Positions 37,007-47,439 of a stretch of 64,000 nucleotides of DNA are shown here, piece by piece. The position numbers and the translations under genes were made by a program. Source of the DNA: Quillaja saponaria (Eukaryota > Streptophyta > Magnoliopsida > Fabales > Quillajaceae). The stretch covers positions 5,208,001-5,272,000 of the forward strand of contig CM055615.1 in the NCBI GenBank assembly GCA_029379385.1. The letters run 5' to 3'. The notes under the pieces were generated by a model. That model worked only from the letters and a program-made list of their open reading frames with translations. It had not been told where the DNA came from and made no database searches. Position 1 is the first letter of the stretch; every line of letters begins with the position of its first letter.

Positions 37007-37290
37007 CACTACAAGAAAAAGATATTTTGGCGATGGACACCATCGTAGTTTGACGAGGGAAGGGTGAGGAAACACTTATCCCACTCCTTTTTAGAAGGGA
37101 AGCTAGCTCATATACTAAAAACTAAATGGTGCCATTGTTTTGCGTGGGAATGGCGAGGTACGGAGAACCCCATGAAGTTGGGCGAGGAACAACTTTTCGC
37201 CACTCTCTCTTTTTTCCAAAAGTGATCGCGAGAAAATAGCGAGGTGATATCATCCCTTGCCATTTAGAATGCGACTTTTTCAAATTTGTG
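37007..37290. mobile_element. Short CACTA-type element or CACTA end
   Basis: Begins CACTACAAGAAAAAGATATT, a textbook plant CACTA terminus, followed by GGCGATGGACACCATCG and repeated GGCGAGG / CGCCACTC subterminal words to about 37262. A degenerate inverted end (CGACTTTTTCAAATTTGTG) closes it at 37290, which would make a 284-bp miniature element. The 3-bp flanks (TTC, AAT) do not match. It may instead be only the left end of a longer element running through the tandem repeats to the right. Confidence 0.55.
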
Positions 37291-37479
37291 AATATATTTG
37301 TGGAGGTTTTGTTTAAACACTAAATCTTCCTAGTTGACTTTAATTGTTTGTTGCTTAGATGAATTTGGTAGATTTAATTGTAGGAAGTAGAATTATGTAG
37401 AATTCGATTTAACTAAGGAATTATAAAATAATAGAGATTGAGAAGTTATCATAATTGACTAATTAGAGGTTTAATTTTA

Positions 37480-38690
37480 CCAAAAGAGGTTCTTGGTTTT
37501 GGTTAGAAATCTATATCTTTAACTTAAACTAACTTGTTTGATAATGGAAAAGTGTGGAATATGGGGTTAGTTAGAACTTTTAGGCTATAAAAGTAATTAT
37601 GTGGATTTAGTAATGAAATTAGATTGCTACAATTTGAAGGATGCATAAATTGGTCTAGGTTTGAGTTTTGATAGTAAAAGCCTAATATAGGATTAGAACT
37701 AGGTTTGTTAGGTGAAAACCAAAAAAAATGAATTTTGAAAGTTTATAATTCGTGCTTTAATTTAAACTTAGTTGATTGAACCTTAGTTGTTTGATAAGAA
37801 AAAAGTGAGGAATATGAGGTTGGTTAGGACTTTTAGGCTATACATGAAATTATGTGGGTTTAGTAATAAAATTAGATTGCTACAATTAGATCATGCATAA
37901 ATTGGTCTAGGTTTGAGTTTTGGATTATAAAAGCCAAATGTAGTATTATAACTTGGTTTTGTGAAAACCAAATGAAATCAATTTTTGAAGTTTAGAATTC
38001 ATGTTTTAATTGAAACATAATTGATTGAAGTTTAGTTGTATGATAATGGAAAAGTGAAGAATATGAGGTTGGTTAGGACTTTTAGGCTTTACATGAAATT
38101 ATATGGGTTTAGTAATGAAATTAAATTGCTATAATTGGAAACATGCATAAATTGGTCTAGGTTTGAGGTTTGGGTTGTACAAGCCTAATATAGAATTAGA
38201 ACTTGGTTTGTTAGGTGAAAAACCAGATTAAATGAATTTTGGAAGTTTAGAATTTGTGCTTTAATTGAAATTTAGTTTATTAAACATTAGTTTTTTGATA
38301 ATGGAAAAGTGAGGAATATGAGGCTGGTTAGGACTTTTAGGCTATACATAAAATTATATGGGTTTACTGGTGAAATTAGATTGCAAAATTTAGAAGCATG
38401 CATAAATTGGTCTAGGTTTGAGTTCTAGATAGTAAAAGCCTAATGTAAGATTAGAACTTGGTTTGTTATGCGAAAACCAAATGAAATGAATTTTGGAAGA
38501 TTTTAATTGAAACCTGGTTGTTCAATAATAGTAAAGTGAGGATTATGGAGTACGTTAAAATTTTAGGCTAGATATATATGCATGAAATCACGTGGGTTTA
38601 GTAGGTTTCAATGTGAGTTTAGAATTGTAAAAATTTGGTGTTGGATTAGAACTTGGTTTGTTAGGTGGAAAGCAAATAAGCTATGCCAAA
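37480..38690 (+). repeat. Five-copy tandem repeat, unit about 250 bp
   Basis: TGATAATGGAAAAGTG.GGAATATG occurs at 37539, 37792, 38041, 38296 and, shortened, 38523, that is at spacings of 253, 249, 255 and 227. Each unit also has GGTTAGGACTTTTAGGCTA, GCATAAATTGGTCTAGGTTTG, TAGAACTTGGTTTGTTAGG and GTGCTTTAATTGAAA. Units differ at many sites. They are non-coding. Confidence 0.9.
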
Positions 38691-39079
38691 TTTATTAGAA
38701 TAGTGAAGCTCATTTTATTTAAAACACCACATTGGATAATATTTTATACATATTGATAATTGTTCTCACAAATTATTTTCATTGAAACTTACATCACAAA
38801 CGCATAATTATGAAAACCTTAGCATCCTATTCAAGGATTGATAGTTAGAAATGAATTCAAATGTTCATGTTCATTTAATTAGGGCAAACATTTGAATTCA
38901 TTTGTTATCGAGCCTTGAATTATCCAAGTTTGACAATTTCAGAAAATGAAACATCATTCCACATTGTGAGATGCTAAGCTTTTCATTCATTTGTTTGAAA
39001 TCAATTTGCAACATCAATGTGTCTACTAATTCTCTGTACTTCCTTTTCACCGTCAGGGAAGTTTCCCACTTCTCTCTAC

Positions 39080-39160
39080 AAAGCAATTTTTTTTATTGTC
39101 AGAATTTGCATAATTCAATAAGCAATTTTTTTTTATTGTCAGAATTTGCATAATTCAATA
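39080..39160 (+). repeat. Tandem duplication of about 38-39 bp
   Basis: AGCAATTTTTTTTATTGTCAG with GAATTTGCATAATTCAATA follows itself directly (39081 and 39120). Confidence 0.85.
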
Positions 39161-39382
39161 GCTAATTCAATAATCAATACAAAATCTAATAAAATAAATA
39201 GTGAAATAGAAAAGGGATCATCACCTGATGCTAGCAGAAGAAATAGCCTCATACGATTGTGTATTTACATTGTGAAATAGTTAGTCCAGTAGATAAGCAT
39301 TCAGGTTTGGAAAACTGAAGGTGTGAATGGAACTATCTCCTAGAATCGAAAGGTGGGATAAACTAAAAGCAAAGCAACATTG

Positions 39383-39508
39383 AGCAAAAATATCAAATAA
39401 CTCATGTATATACTAAAATTAAATTATAGCCAAAAACAACAGTTGGGCAAAAATATCAAATAATTCATGTATATACTAAAATTAAATTATAACAAAAAAC
39501 AACAGCGT
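39383..39508 (+). repeat. Tandem duplication of 64 bp
   Basis: The unit starting GCAAAAATATCAAATAA and ending in an AAAAACAACAG string occurs at 39383-39446 and again from 39447, with very few changes. Confidence 0.9.
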
Positions 39509-39639
39509 TTAATTAACAAAAAGGCAATTCTGAGTTTGCAAGTGAGGCTAGGAATGTTCAGTTTGATATTTAAAATAGTATATATATATATATATATATT
39601 TATTTTTTTTATGTTAGATGCCGCTAAGATCTTGTAGAT

Positions 39640-39960
39640 CCGTCACCTCCTAGATAGCACCTCAATCCATCTGCTAGTGGTATTCTATCAACTCGTGGTA
39701 CTCCATCGACATCATCATCTCATCAATTGGCCCTTCCATTAGCATATCCTTCTACTTTGAAGGTTCCTTTGGCTGCACTTGTTGATCCAACACCATCATC
39801 ATCTTGTGATCATTCACAAGAGCCATAAGCTACACATCCTACAACTAATGATGATGTTGACCAACGCTTTAAGGTCACCATTGAGGCAGCATATGTTGGA
39901 TCTACATACGTGCAAGAAACACATTTATTTAATTTTAAACCCTCCTGTTGTCTTTTATAT
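39640..39960 (+). other. Possible coding fragment, unidentified
   Basis: One frame reads TRGTPSTSSSHQLALPLAYP and on to VDPTPSSSCDHSQEP, a stop, then TNDDVDQRFKVTIEAAYVGS. The Ser/Pro/Thr-rich composition and codon-like pattern differ from the AT-rich surroundings. It could be part of a CACTA-encoded protein or a captured gene piece; the family is not recognised. Confidence 0.3.
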
Positions 39961-40292
39961 TATATTTCAAAATATAGTCATACCCATGTAGTGTATTAGT
40001 GAAACATCCAATATAATAGTTTTGATTACTTTACATCGTTCACAAGTTTTTCAATGGTTCAAAACGAAATAAAAAATAGAAATTATTTCCGCTACATGTT
40101 CAAAAGTCATATTATGATTTTATTTATTTTATCTTAAATATTTCCATTTAGTTGCCATCTCTAACATTCTGTTTGTGTTTAGATATTAATATATCATTTT
40201 CATATGAACACAAACAATATGTTACTAAATTAAATTATATCCGCTTTTTATTATTATTTATATTATTTGGGTTTATATATATATATATATAT

Positions 40293-40706
40293 ACTAGCAT
40301 CCTCACACGTGCTCAGATATTTTTATTTTTTTTTAGGGAAAAATTATAAAATTCTTTTCGGTGCATACTCCTGTACCAGAGTATCAAGTTCTTCTCATGA
40401 CATACTTCTATTATAGGGTGTAAGTTCACTCTTGCTCGTGTCCTCTATTAGCATGTAAAATTCTAGAGCTAACACTTTATGTAACGAGCATTGTTACATA
40501 GACAATTAAGAGTTTATCGGCTCTAGAATTTCACACGCTAATAGAGGATGTGAGCAAGGGTGATCTTACACCCTATAATAGAAGTATTTCATGAGAAGAA
40601 CTTGATACTCTAGTACAAGAGTATGCACTGAAAAAAATTTTACACTTTTTCCCTAAAAAGAAAAAAGCATCTAAGCACATGCGAGAGAGCATGTGAGAAA
40701 GCTAGT
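40293..40706. mobile_element. Fold-back element with Helitron-like terminus
   Basis: A near-palindromic 414-bp element. The left arm (ACTAGCATCCTCACACGTGCTCAGATAT..., CATACTCCTGTACCAGAGTATCAAG, CTATTATAGGGTGTAAG, CTCTATTAGC) is matched in reverse complement by the right arm (GCTAATAGAGGATGTGAGC, CTTACACCCTATAATAGAAG, CTTGATACTCTAGTACAAGAGTATG, GCTAGT). The right edge has CACATGC..GCATGTG, a 7-bp stem, then CTAG followed by T, which is the hairpin plus CTRR form of a Helitron 3' end. No coding sequence. The loop is near 40500. Confidence 0.7.
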
Positions 40707-41020
40707 TGTTATAACCCTTATAACCATGTACTGAAAAATCGAGTTTTAGATACAAGGTGTTAATTTACGTTATAAAATAAATGAATTAATTAGATAACAT
40801 GTTATAATTCGATATCTTAGTATACAATTTTAGAATGTTATGTAATTATTTTCGTAAATTAATTAGCATTGTGATCAAATAAATTCAAATGAGTGGATAA
40901 TTAACGTACAAGATACATATATATATATATATATATATATATTCCAAATGTTTAAGTTGTTTATACATTTGTTGTACACATAACTTAAATTACACATATA
41001 ACTTTCACAGTGTTTAAATC

Positions 41021-41051
<31 letters not shown>

Positions 41052-42131
41052 TGAGTTATAAATACAATTTAAATCATGTGGACTTTGACCATGTCTTCTT
41101 TTCCTATTTATTTTATTTTATTTTTATTTTTCTTGGTGGTTGGAGATTTTTTTCTGCATTTTCTTTCTCTTTCATGAATGTTCCTCCTCCCCTGTTTCAC
41201 CTCTTGGAAACCTTTGGTCTCTTGGTGTCAACTTCTTGTTGCACCAGCTAAAGCTAGTTTCCTTTTGTTCTTCTTTGCTTTAGTAGCGTATGGAGAGGCT
41301 TGGACTGCACCACCAGCCTTCTTCTTTGTCACCATGTTCATCTTCAAGTCGTGACCAACACTACACTTCTTGGATAGCAACTCCCCCTCTTTCCTTCTTG
41401 TATTCAAGACTTGTTTTGACTCCTCTATTTTACTCCAATTTTTAGTTGTGAGGAAGTGGTTTGAGGCTGGTTGTTTTTTTTTTTTTTCACTTGAAGCTAT
41501 ACCCTCCTTCCTTTTAGCCGAGGACAACTAGTGGAGATTTCTAGCAGCTTCAAGGAGCCTGAACAGCCACCATTGGCCTTGTTGATCCCATCTTTATAGC
41601 AGCAGTAAGTCACACTCTTTCTCCCCTCTCTAAACGGTGGTAGCAACTATAGGAACAACTATAGGAAGGGGCAAGAGCCGAGTAGCAAACGGTGGCCTGT
41701 TCTGGTCCAGCCGTGGAGAAAGTATGGAAGGCAGCTCCTGCTTTCCTTTTTAGTTCAATCTGTTGTAATGTTGTGAGAAGGACATCAATAATAACTAGGA
41801 TAGAGCTTAGCAACCTAATTGAAGCCTTGCAGCAACTGTAGCTACCACCTTGTATTCCACTTGCAAGCTGAGTTTTTTGTTGTAACAATAGAGGATGAAA
41901 AAGCTTTGAATGAGTAGATGAGAAAGCTTTGAACAGACAATTGCTGCCTCTTGTTGGTCCAACCATGAGAGGATGGTGGGAGGGTAGCAAGGTTCCTTAT
42001 GGTTTGCAACCAGCTCCTTGGTTATGTGGTAGTTATCTAGCTTAACCTTTTAATTCCTTTAAGATTGTTGATAGTTTGATAATTTTGGAATTTAAAGTTG
42101 AGTATGAGTAAAATGGAAACTATAGGCTCAT

Positions 42132-42143
42132 GTTGAACTAGTA
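42132..42143. repeat. Target-site duplication of the RTE LINE
   Basis: GTTGAACTAGTA at 42132-42143 is repeated exactly at 43376-43387, directly flanking the LINE fragment. The 12-bp length fits LINE integration. Confidence 0.92.
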
Positions 42144-43375
42144 CTCAACTCAACTTAACTCAACTAAGCCTTAAAATCCCAAACTGGTTGGGGTCAGCTA
42201 TATGAATCATTTTCCTCCATTCGCATCGATCCGAGATAACATTTTGATTAATCCCTAGCACAACCATATCTTTCTCGATGACTGCCCCCATGTAAGTTTC
42301 GGTTTCCCCTTTCCCCGTCTAACAGCCTGGCACCTAAACTAAGTCACCTTGCTTAACTACTAAGTCCATCGGCCGACGTTAGATGTGTCCAAACCAACAT
42401 AGATGATTCTCCCTCATTTTCTCCTCAATAGGTGCTACTTCCACCTTCTTACAAATCTTCTCATTCCTTATTCTATCCTTTCTTGTATGTCCTGTCATCC
42501 ATCTCAACATTCTCATTTCGGCTACTCTTATCTTATACGAATGTTGCTTCTTAACTGCCTAACATTCAGTACCATACAGCATAGCTGGTCTCACTGCCGA
42601 CTTATAAAATTTTCCTTTCAATCTATTCGGGATTTTAGGATTGCATAAAACTCCCGAAACACTCCGTCACTTCACCCACCCTACCTTGATCCTATGGTTT
42701 ACATCATGCTCAATTACACCATCTTTTTGTATTAATGACCTTAAATACTTAAACACATCCTTTGTAGAGATTGTCTGACAGTCTAAAATTATATCATTCG
42801 AGCCTCCTCTAGTTTCACTGAAATCACACTCCATATATTCAATTTTTGTCCGACTCAATCTAAGGCCTTTAGATTCTAACACGTTCCTCCACATTTCTAG
42901 TTTAGAATTTAAACCTTTCCTAGTTTCGTCTACCAACACGATATCATCGGCAAACAATATGCACCATGGAGCCCTATCTTGAATATTTTAGGTAAGCTCA
43001 TCCATGACTAAAGCAAATAAGTGAGGACTTAAGGATGAACCTTGGTGAACCCCTATCGTGATTGGGAACTCTCCAGTCATATCATCTACGGTTTGCACCC
43101 TAGTCATTACTCCCTAATACATACCTTTAATAACTTCTACATATTTAGTTGGGAATTTCTTCTTCTCGAGTACCCACCACAAGACTTGTCCTGGCACTTT
43201 ATCATATGTTTTTTTCTAAATCAATAATGACCATGTGAAGATCCTTTTTCTTTTCTCTATATTTCTCCATTAATCTCCAAAGTAAAAAAATAGCCTCCAT
43301 TGTAAATCTTCTTGGCATAAAGCCAAATTGATTCTCAAAAACTAAAATCTCAATCCTAAGCCTACGCTCAATCAC
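42144..43375 (-). mobile_element. RTE-type LINE, 5'-truncated
   Basis: Minus-strand LINE fragment of 1.23 kb between perfect 12-bp target duplications. Its 3' end on the minus strand has no poly(A) but a simple TTGAGTTAAGTTGAGTTGAG tail, as in RTE elements. Before that tail is the common plant 3' segment around AACTGGTTGGGGTCAGCTAT (plus strand). Coding similarity covers the C-terminal reverse transcriptase only, so the 5' part was lost at insertion. Confidence 0.85.
42667..43370 (-). pseudogene. Reverse transcriptase remnant of the RTE LINE
   Basis: Read on the minus strand, pieces in order are VIDLEKTYDKVPGQVLWWVL, QTVDDMTGEFPITIGVHQGS, SLSPHLFALVMDEL and FADDIVLVDETRKGLNSKLE, then MWRNVLESKGLRLSRTK. 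FADD contains the two catalytic Asp of the reverse transcriptase. Frameshifts and stops separate the pieces (for example after MDELT and near 43210), and the endonuclease domain is missing, so it is inactive. Confidence 0.85.
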
Positions 43376-45594
43376 GTTGAACTAGTAATTCATATATATA
43401 CACATATCCTTGTAAAAATAACTTACCTTTAGATATTTAATACGATCGCTAGTAGAAGTTAAATATTAATATGTATACATGGAAATTAACTTATGTAGGA
43501 TTCCATTGTTAAATAATGAACTAGGAAACATGAAATTGGACTAGGTTAATGTTAAGCTACAAAAATTTAAATTAATGAATAAAAAAGTTCATAAGTAAGA
43601 GTAAATAATGGTTGGTTAATATTATGGGTTGGTGGGTATGGAAAAAAGAGTGTTTGTTGTGGGTAAAGTGTTAAAAAGTGAAAGTTGAATGGTCTTTGAA
43701 GGGATGCAGGGCAGATTTCGTGGGTGAAAGAAATCTAGTATTTCAGATGCTTTCGAGGCTGAATTAAATTATAAGTTCAAAAGATAAAATGTCGCTTAGG
43801 ATCTTGGGATGTTTTCTACAAAATTTCGTATCTTGGTTCGAAGTATGTTGTGAGTTAGGTCAGTTAGACTCCGGCTAATACACACAAGATTTTTAAAGCC
43901 CTGTTTTAGGTTCATGTAAGAAATTGAGGGGGTTCAAGACTAAATTGAGGAAATGTTTCTAAATAATAAAGATATATATACTTATCTATTAATAAACCTA
44001 ACAAACAGAATTAGATTTCGTTTTTCCTAGAGGAAGTTATGTTCAATTAACTAAGATAAGGTCAAAGCTGTCAAAATCCTGCGTTTTGTAGAATTTGATG
44101 CAACTTCAAAGAATAAACTGTATTGATATACAAATTCAAAAATTACAAATGATATACCATTAAAAAGCTACATGTGTCTAGTATTTTATAAATTTCACGA
44201 AACTGGATTAGGAAATTTCTGGAGAAATATATGACCGTTAAAGTGGACAATGGTCCAAACCCCAAGTTTGGACAGTTTCACATCTTTAACTTATTAAGAG
44301 TTTTCTATCTTTTCTAATGGTTTCTTCTACCCTATACATTGTCAAGACATTTAAAATGTCTCTTTATTATTAACTCTATCACATAAAGTCCAATTCATAG
44401 TAACTAACATGTAACAGCTTAATGGAAAACTTTCATAAACCGATAGCCAAACAGCCTCCAGCCCTCCATCTAGCTACTATTACCTTCATTCCTTTATACC
44501 TACGCTCATTCAAGTTTCAACCTTTGAGGCCGAGATCATCTCCCACTGACCGCCATTGATGAGTTAATCCAAGATTTCTTCAACAGGTATGGTTTATGGA
44601 TCCTTTAACTTTGAATTTCGTGGTTGTACACTTGCATTCACTATGTTCGAATTCTAAGTAGAGCTGTATTACAACCATAAGCCAGTGACTACTACCAGTT
44701 AGTCAGTTACTATATAATAGCTATGTTGTTAGTCCTGGACTTCGGGTTTTTGTTATTTGTAAACCTGGGTTGTGCTATTATGAACCCTTTTCTTCACTTC
44801 CTTTTGTTAAGTATGTATGGAATACTGTCGAAGCTTTCATCCTCCTAAAATGCCAACAATAAGTACATTGTATTTGGTTTTGAAAACCCAATTCAAGCAT
44901 TGTAGCAAGTAACAAATAAAAATATACCATAGTTTACTAATAGTTATTGTAGGAAACAAAGTTTGTATGTAATGTGATTTCTATATATTAAATATTTATG
45001 GAGGGAATCAGATCATAGTTTTCTCTCCAAGAAAGTGGCATATTGTAATAGAATTATTGATAGATAAATATAATATTAAACATTAGATAAATATTAATAT
45101 CAGGGAAACAACGGAAATGCCAAATGCTCAAGTAACAAGCTCAAAACGTCTTCCAAAATTTATCAATGATTTGCATAAATAAATCAAAAACAATATGATG
45201 AAATATGTAGCGTATACGTAGTCAAATAAATTAGCATTCATGTTGTAGATAATGTTTACTAGTGACAAATAGTTTGCAAATTATGGCTTCAATCATCCTT
45301 TCAAGTGAATGTAAGAAGTGATAACTAGTCTCATAATAAGAATTACAATCAGTATATGTAATGTTTCTGCAATGCTTCTACTATTACTCTACACTGTTTT
45401 AGCAAAATTGCTATGTATTTATGTTTATGCTTCGTATTATGTTAACTAGTCTGCTACATAGTTATATTTTTGTTGTGTATATATGGTAACTGTTATACTA
45501 CGTACTTATGTTGATTGGTCTGCTGGATATTTATGTTTCTACTGTATTTTGTACTATAGTTAATAATAATTATATAAATGTCAGCTTTTGCAAC

Positions 45595-47439
45595 AATGAA
45601 GAATCTGAATTATGTAACTGATGAATATGTTGAAATTGAAGATGATGCAACATCAATACCTTCTAAAGAAACAACGAGACCTATTAATCTTAAGAGATAA
45701 GTCAAATTGGAAAAATTCATGAAATAGAAAAAAATCAAATGCATGAAAACATTTTGATGTAGATATAGAAAGTTTTGATGGGGATTATCCTTTGGCTGCA
45801 TACAAGTATTGTGGGAAGAAGATAAAGTGTCATAGTAAGAGTCATGGAACAAGTAGTTTGAGTAACCACTTGGCAAAATGTATAAAGTGTCAACTTAGTC
45901 TTCATCAAAAGGGACAGAGAATTAGGTCGGGGCCTAAATAATGTGGGGTTAAGGGAGAAAATACAGGGAAAATGAGTTATCACCGGTTGCATATAGTGAC
46001 AAGGATGTTAGGAAGGTTATAGTAGTTTACATAGTATCTGGTGAGTTGCAGTTTAGGCATGTGGAAAGCTATGCCTTGCAATATTTGTTATCTATCATTA
46101 TATCTCATTTTTGTCCTCCATCCTGAACAACAGTTGCTAGGGATATATATTCAACTTACTTGGACAAGAAATTAAAGTTGAAAACTATGTTTACGAGGAC
46201 AAAGCAAAGAGTTTTCCTTACTACTGACACATGGACTTCAGTTCAAAATTTGAAATATATGAGTCTTACTATATACTATATTAATGATAATTGCAAACTT
46301 AAAAAAAGAAATTTGAACTTTTGCTTGATTGATAGTCATAAGGGTAAGCAAATAGGGAAGACGATAGAGAAATATCTTCTAGATTGGGGGATTGAAAAAG
46401 TTTTTATAGTCATAGTTAACAATGTGTCTGCAAATGAGGTTGCCTTTAATTACTTGAAGAGAAAAGTTAATAGATAGGGCAAGGCAGTTTTAGAGGGTAA
46501 GTATATGCATATTAGATGTTGTGCTTACAATCTGAACTTGATTGTATTTGATGGATTGAACGAGGTTCACCCCTCTATTGCTGTAATTAGAAATGCTCTG
46601 AGATATGTTAGATCATCTCCTTCAAAGCAAGCCAAATTTAAAGCAGCTATATAGAATGAGAAGGTACCTTCTAAAGGTTTGGTTTGTCTTAATGTTCCAA
46701 CTAGATGGAACTCTACCTATTTGATGCTAAATAATGCTGTGAAGTTTCAAACCGCTTTTATGAGGTTAGAGGAAGATGATGAAGGGTATAAGGTTTGTTT
46801 TAAGAAGAGTGACAAAGACAAAGATAAACAGAAGAAGAATGAGAAGGAGAAAGCTAAAGAGATTGATCCTCCTAAATTTGAGGATTGGGAAAATGCAAGG
46901 GTTTTCATTCAATTTCTTAAAATTTTCTATGATGTCACATTGAACTTTTTTGGCATGTTATCATAGAATTGGATTGGTAGAAGCTGAATCAAAAGCTTGG
47001 TGTTTAAGTTCAGACCCTATTTTGTAGTCTATGGCATATAGCACGATGAAGAAATATAAGAAGTATTGGGGCTCACTGGTGTAATTAATTCCTTGATATA
47101 TCTAGCAATTGTTCTTGATCCTAGATTTAAACTTGAATATGTCCAATGGACTTTTGATGAGGTTTATGATGCAATCACATCCATGGATATATGTATGAAG
47201 GTTCATGAATCATTAAGTAAGTTTTATGTTTCTTATAGTTCAGGGATTACAAAAAAAAAAAAATTAGGAATCAACCAGTGGGGATGAGTCTTTTAGTCAA
47301 GGACTATAACTATTTCAAGCCCCAATGACCCTTTCACACAGAATCATGTCATGGAAATCAAGCAAAAGGGCAAGGTTAAGTGCCAAAGTTAAAATAGAAG
47401 GTAAAAGTGTATTTAGATGAGCAAACTATTGAGTGTGAT
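45595..47439 (+). pseudogene. hAT transposase, N-terminal and central part
   Basis: Starts at an ATG (45595) with an acidic N-terminus that runs into a stop after PINLKR. A BED zinc finger follows (AAYKYCGKKIKCHSKSHGTS, SLSNHLAKC), with Tyr in place of the first Cys. Next is the RNase H-like core: VFLTTDTWTSVQNLKYMSLT carries the first catalytic Asp, but the usual DNAS motif reads VNNVSANEV, so the second Asp is Asn. HIRCCAYNLNLIVFDGL, VPTRWNSTYLML and a Lys-rich insertion (KKSDKDKDKQKK) follow, then LAIVLDPRFKLEYVQW. Several stops (near 46121, 46477, 46653, 46964) break it. It is interrupted at 47440 by a solo LTR. Confidence 0.88.
47435..47439. repeat. Left target-site duplication of the solo LTR
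   Basis: GTGAT at 47435-47439, repeated at 51023-51027 across the 3,583-bp LTR. Confidence 0.93.

Larger units (their letters stand above)
40707..44436 (+). mobile_element. LTR-A copy 2, split by an RTE LINE and lacking its 3' end
   Basis: Starts TGTTATAACCC directly after the fold-back element. Two (TA)n tracts at 40917-40941 and 41027-41050 sit about 210 and 320 bp from the start, like those about 110 and 300 bp from the corresponding end of the 47440-51022 copy. GGACTTTGACCATG at 41080 also corresponds. From 43735 the sequence is clearly LTR-A (AGATTTCGTGGGTGA, AAAATTTCGTA.CTTGGTTC, GTTCATGTAAGAAATTGAG). It stops matching at about 44436, where the hAT region begins. The left half is much more diverged than the right. 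Confidence 0.6.

Noticed and set aside
40917..41050. Two (TA)n tracts
   Set aside because: Simple microsatellites within an LTR; useful only as landmarks for matching the copies.
41228..41990. Two open frames of about 100 and 126 codons on the minus strand
   Set aside because: They fall inside LTR-A copy 2, show low-complexity composition and no recognisable domain.
45610..45992. Minus-strand frames of 85-88 codons
   Set aside because: They are opposite the hAT BED-finger coding region and are shadow frames.
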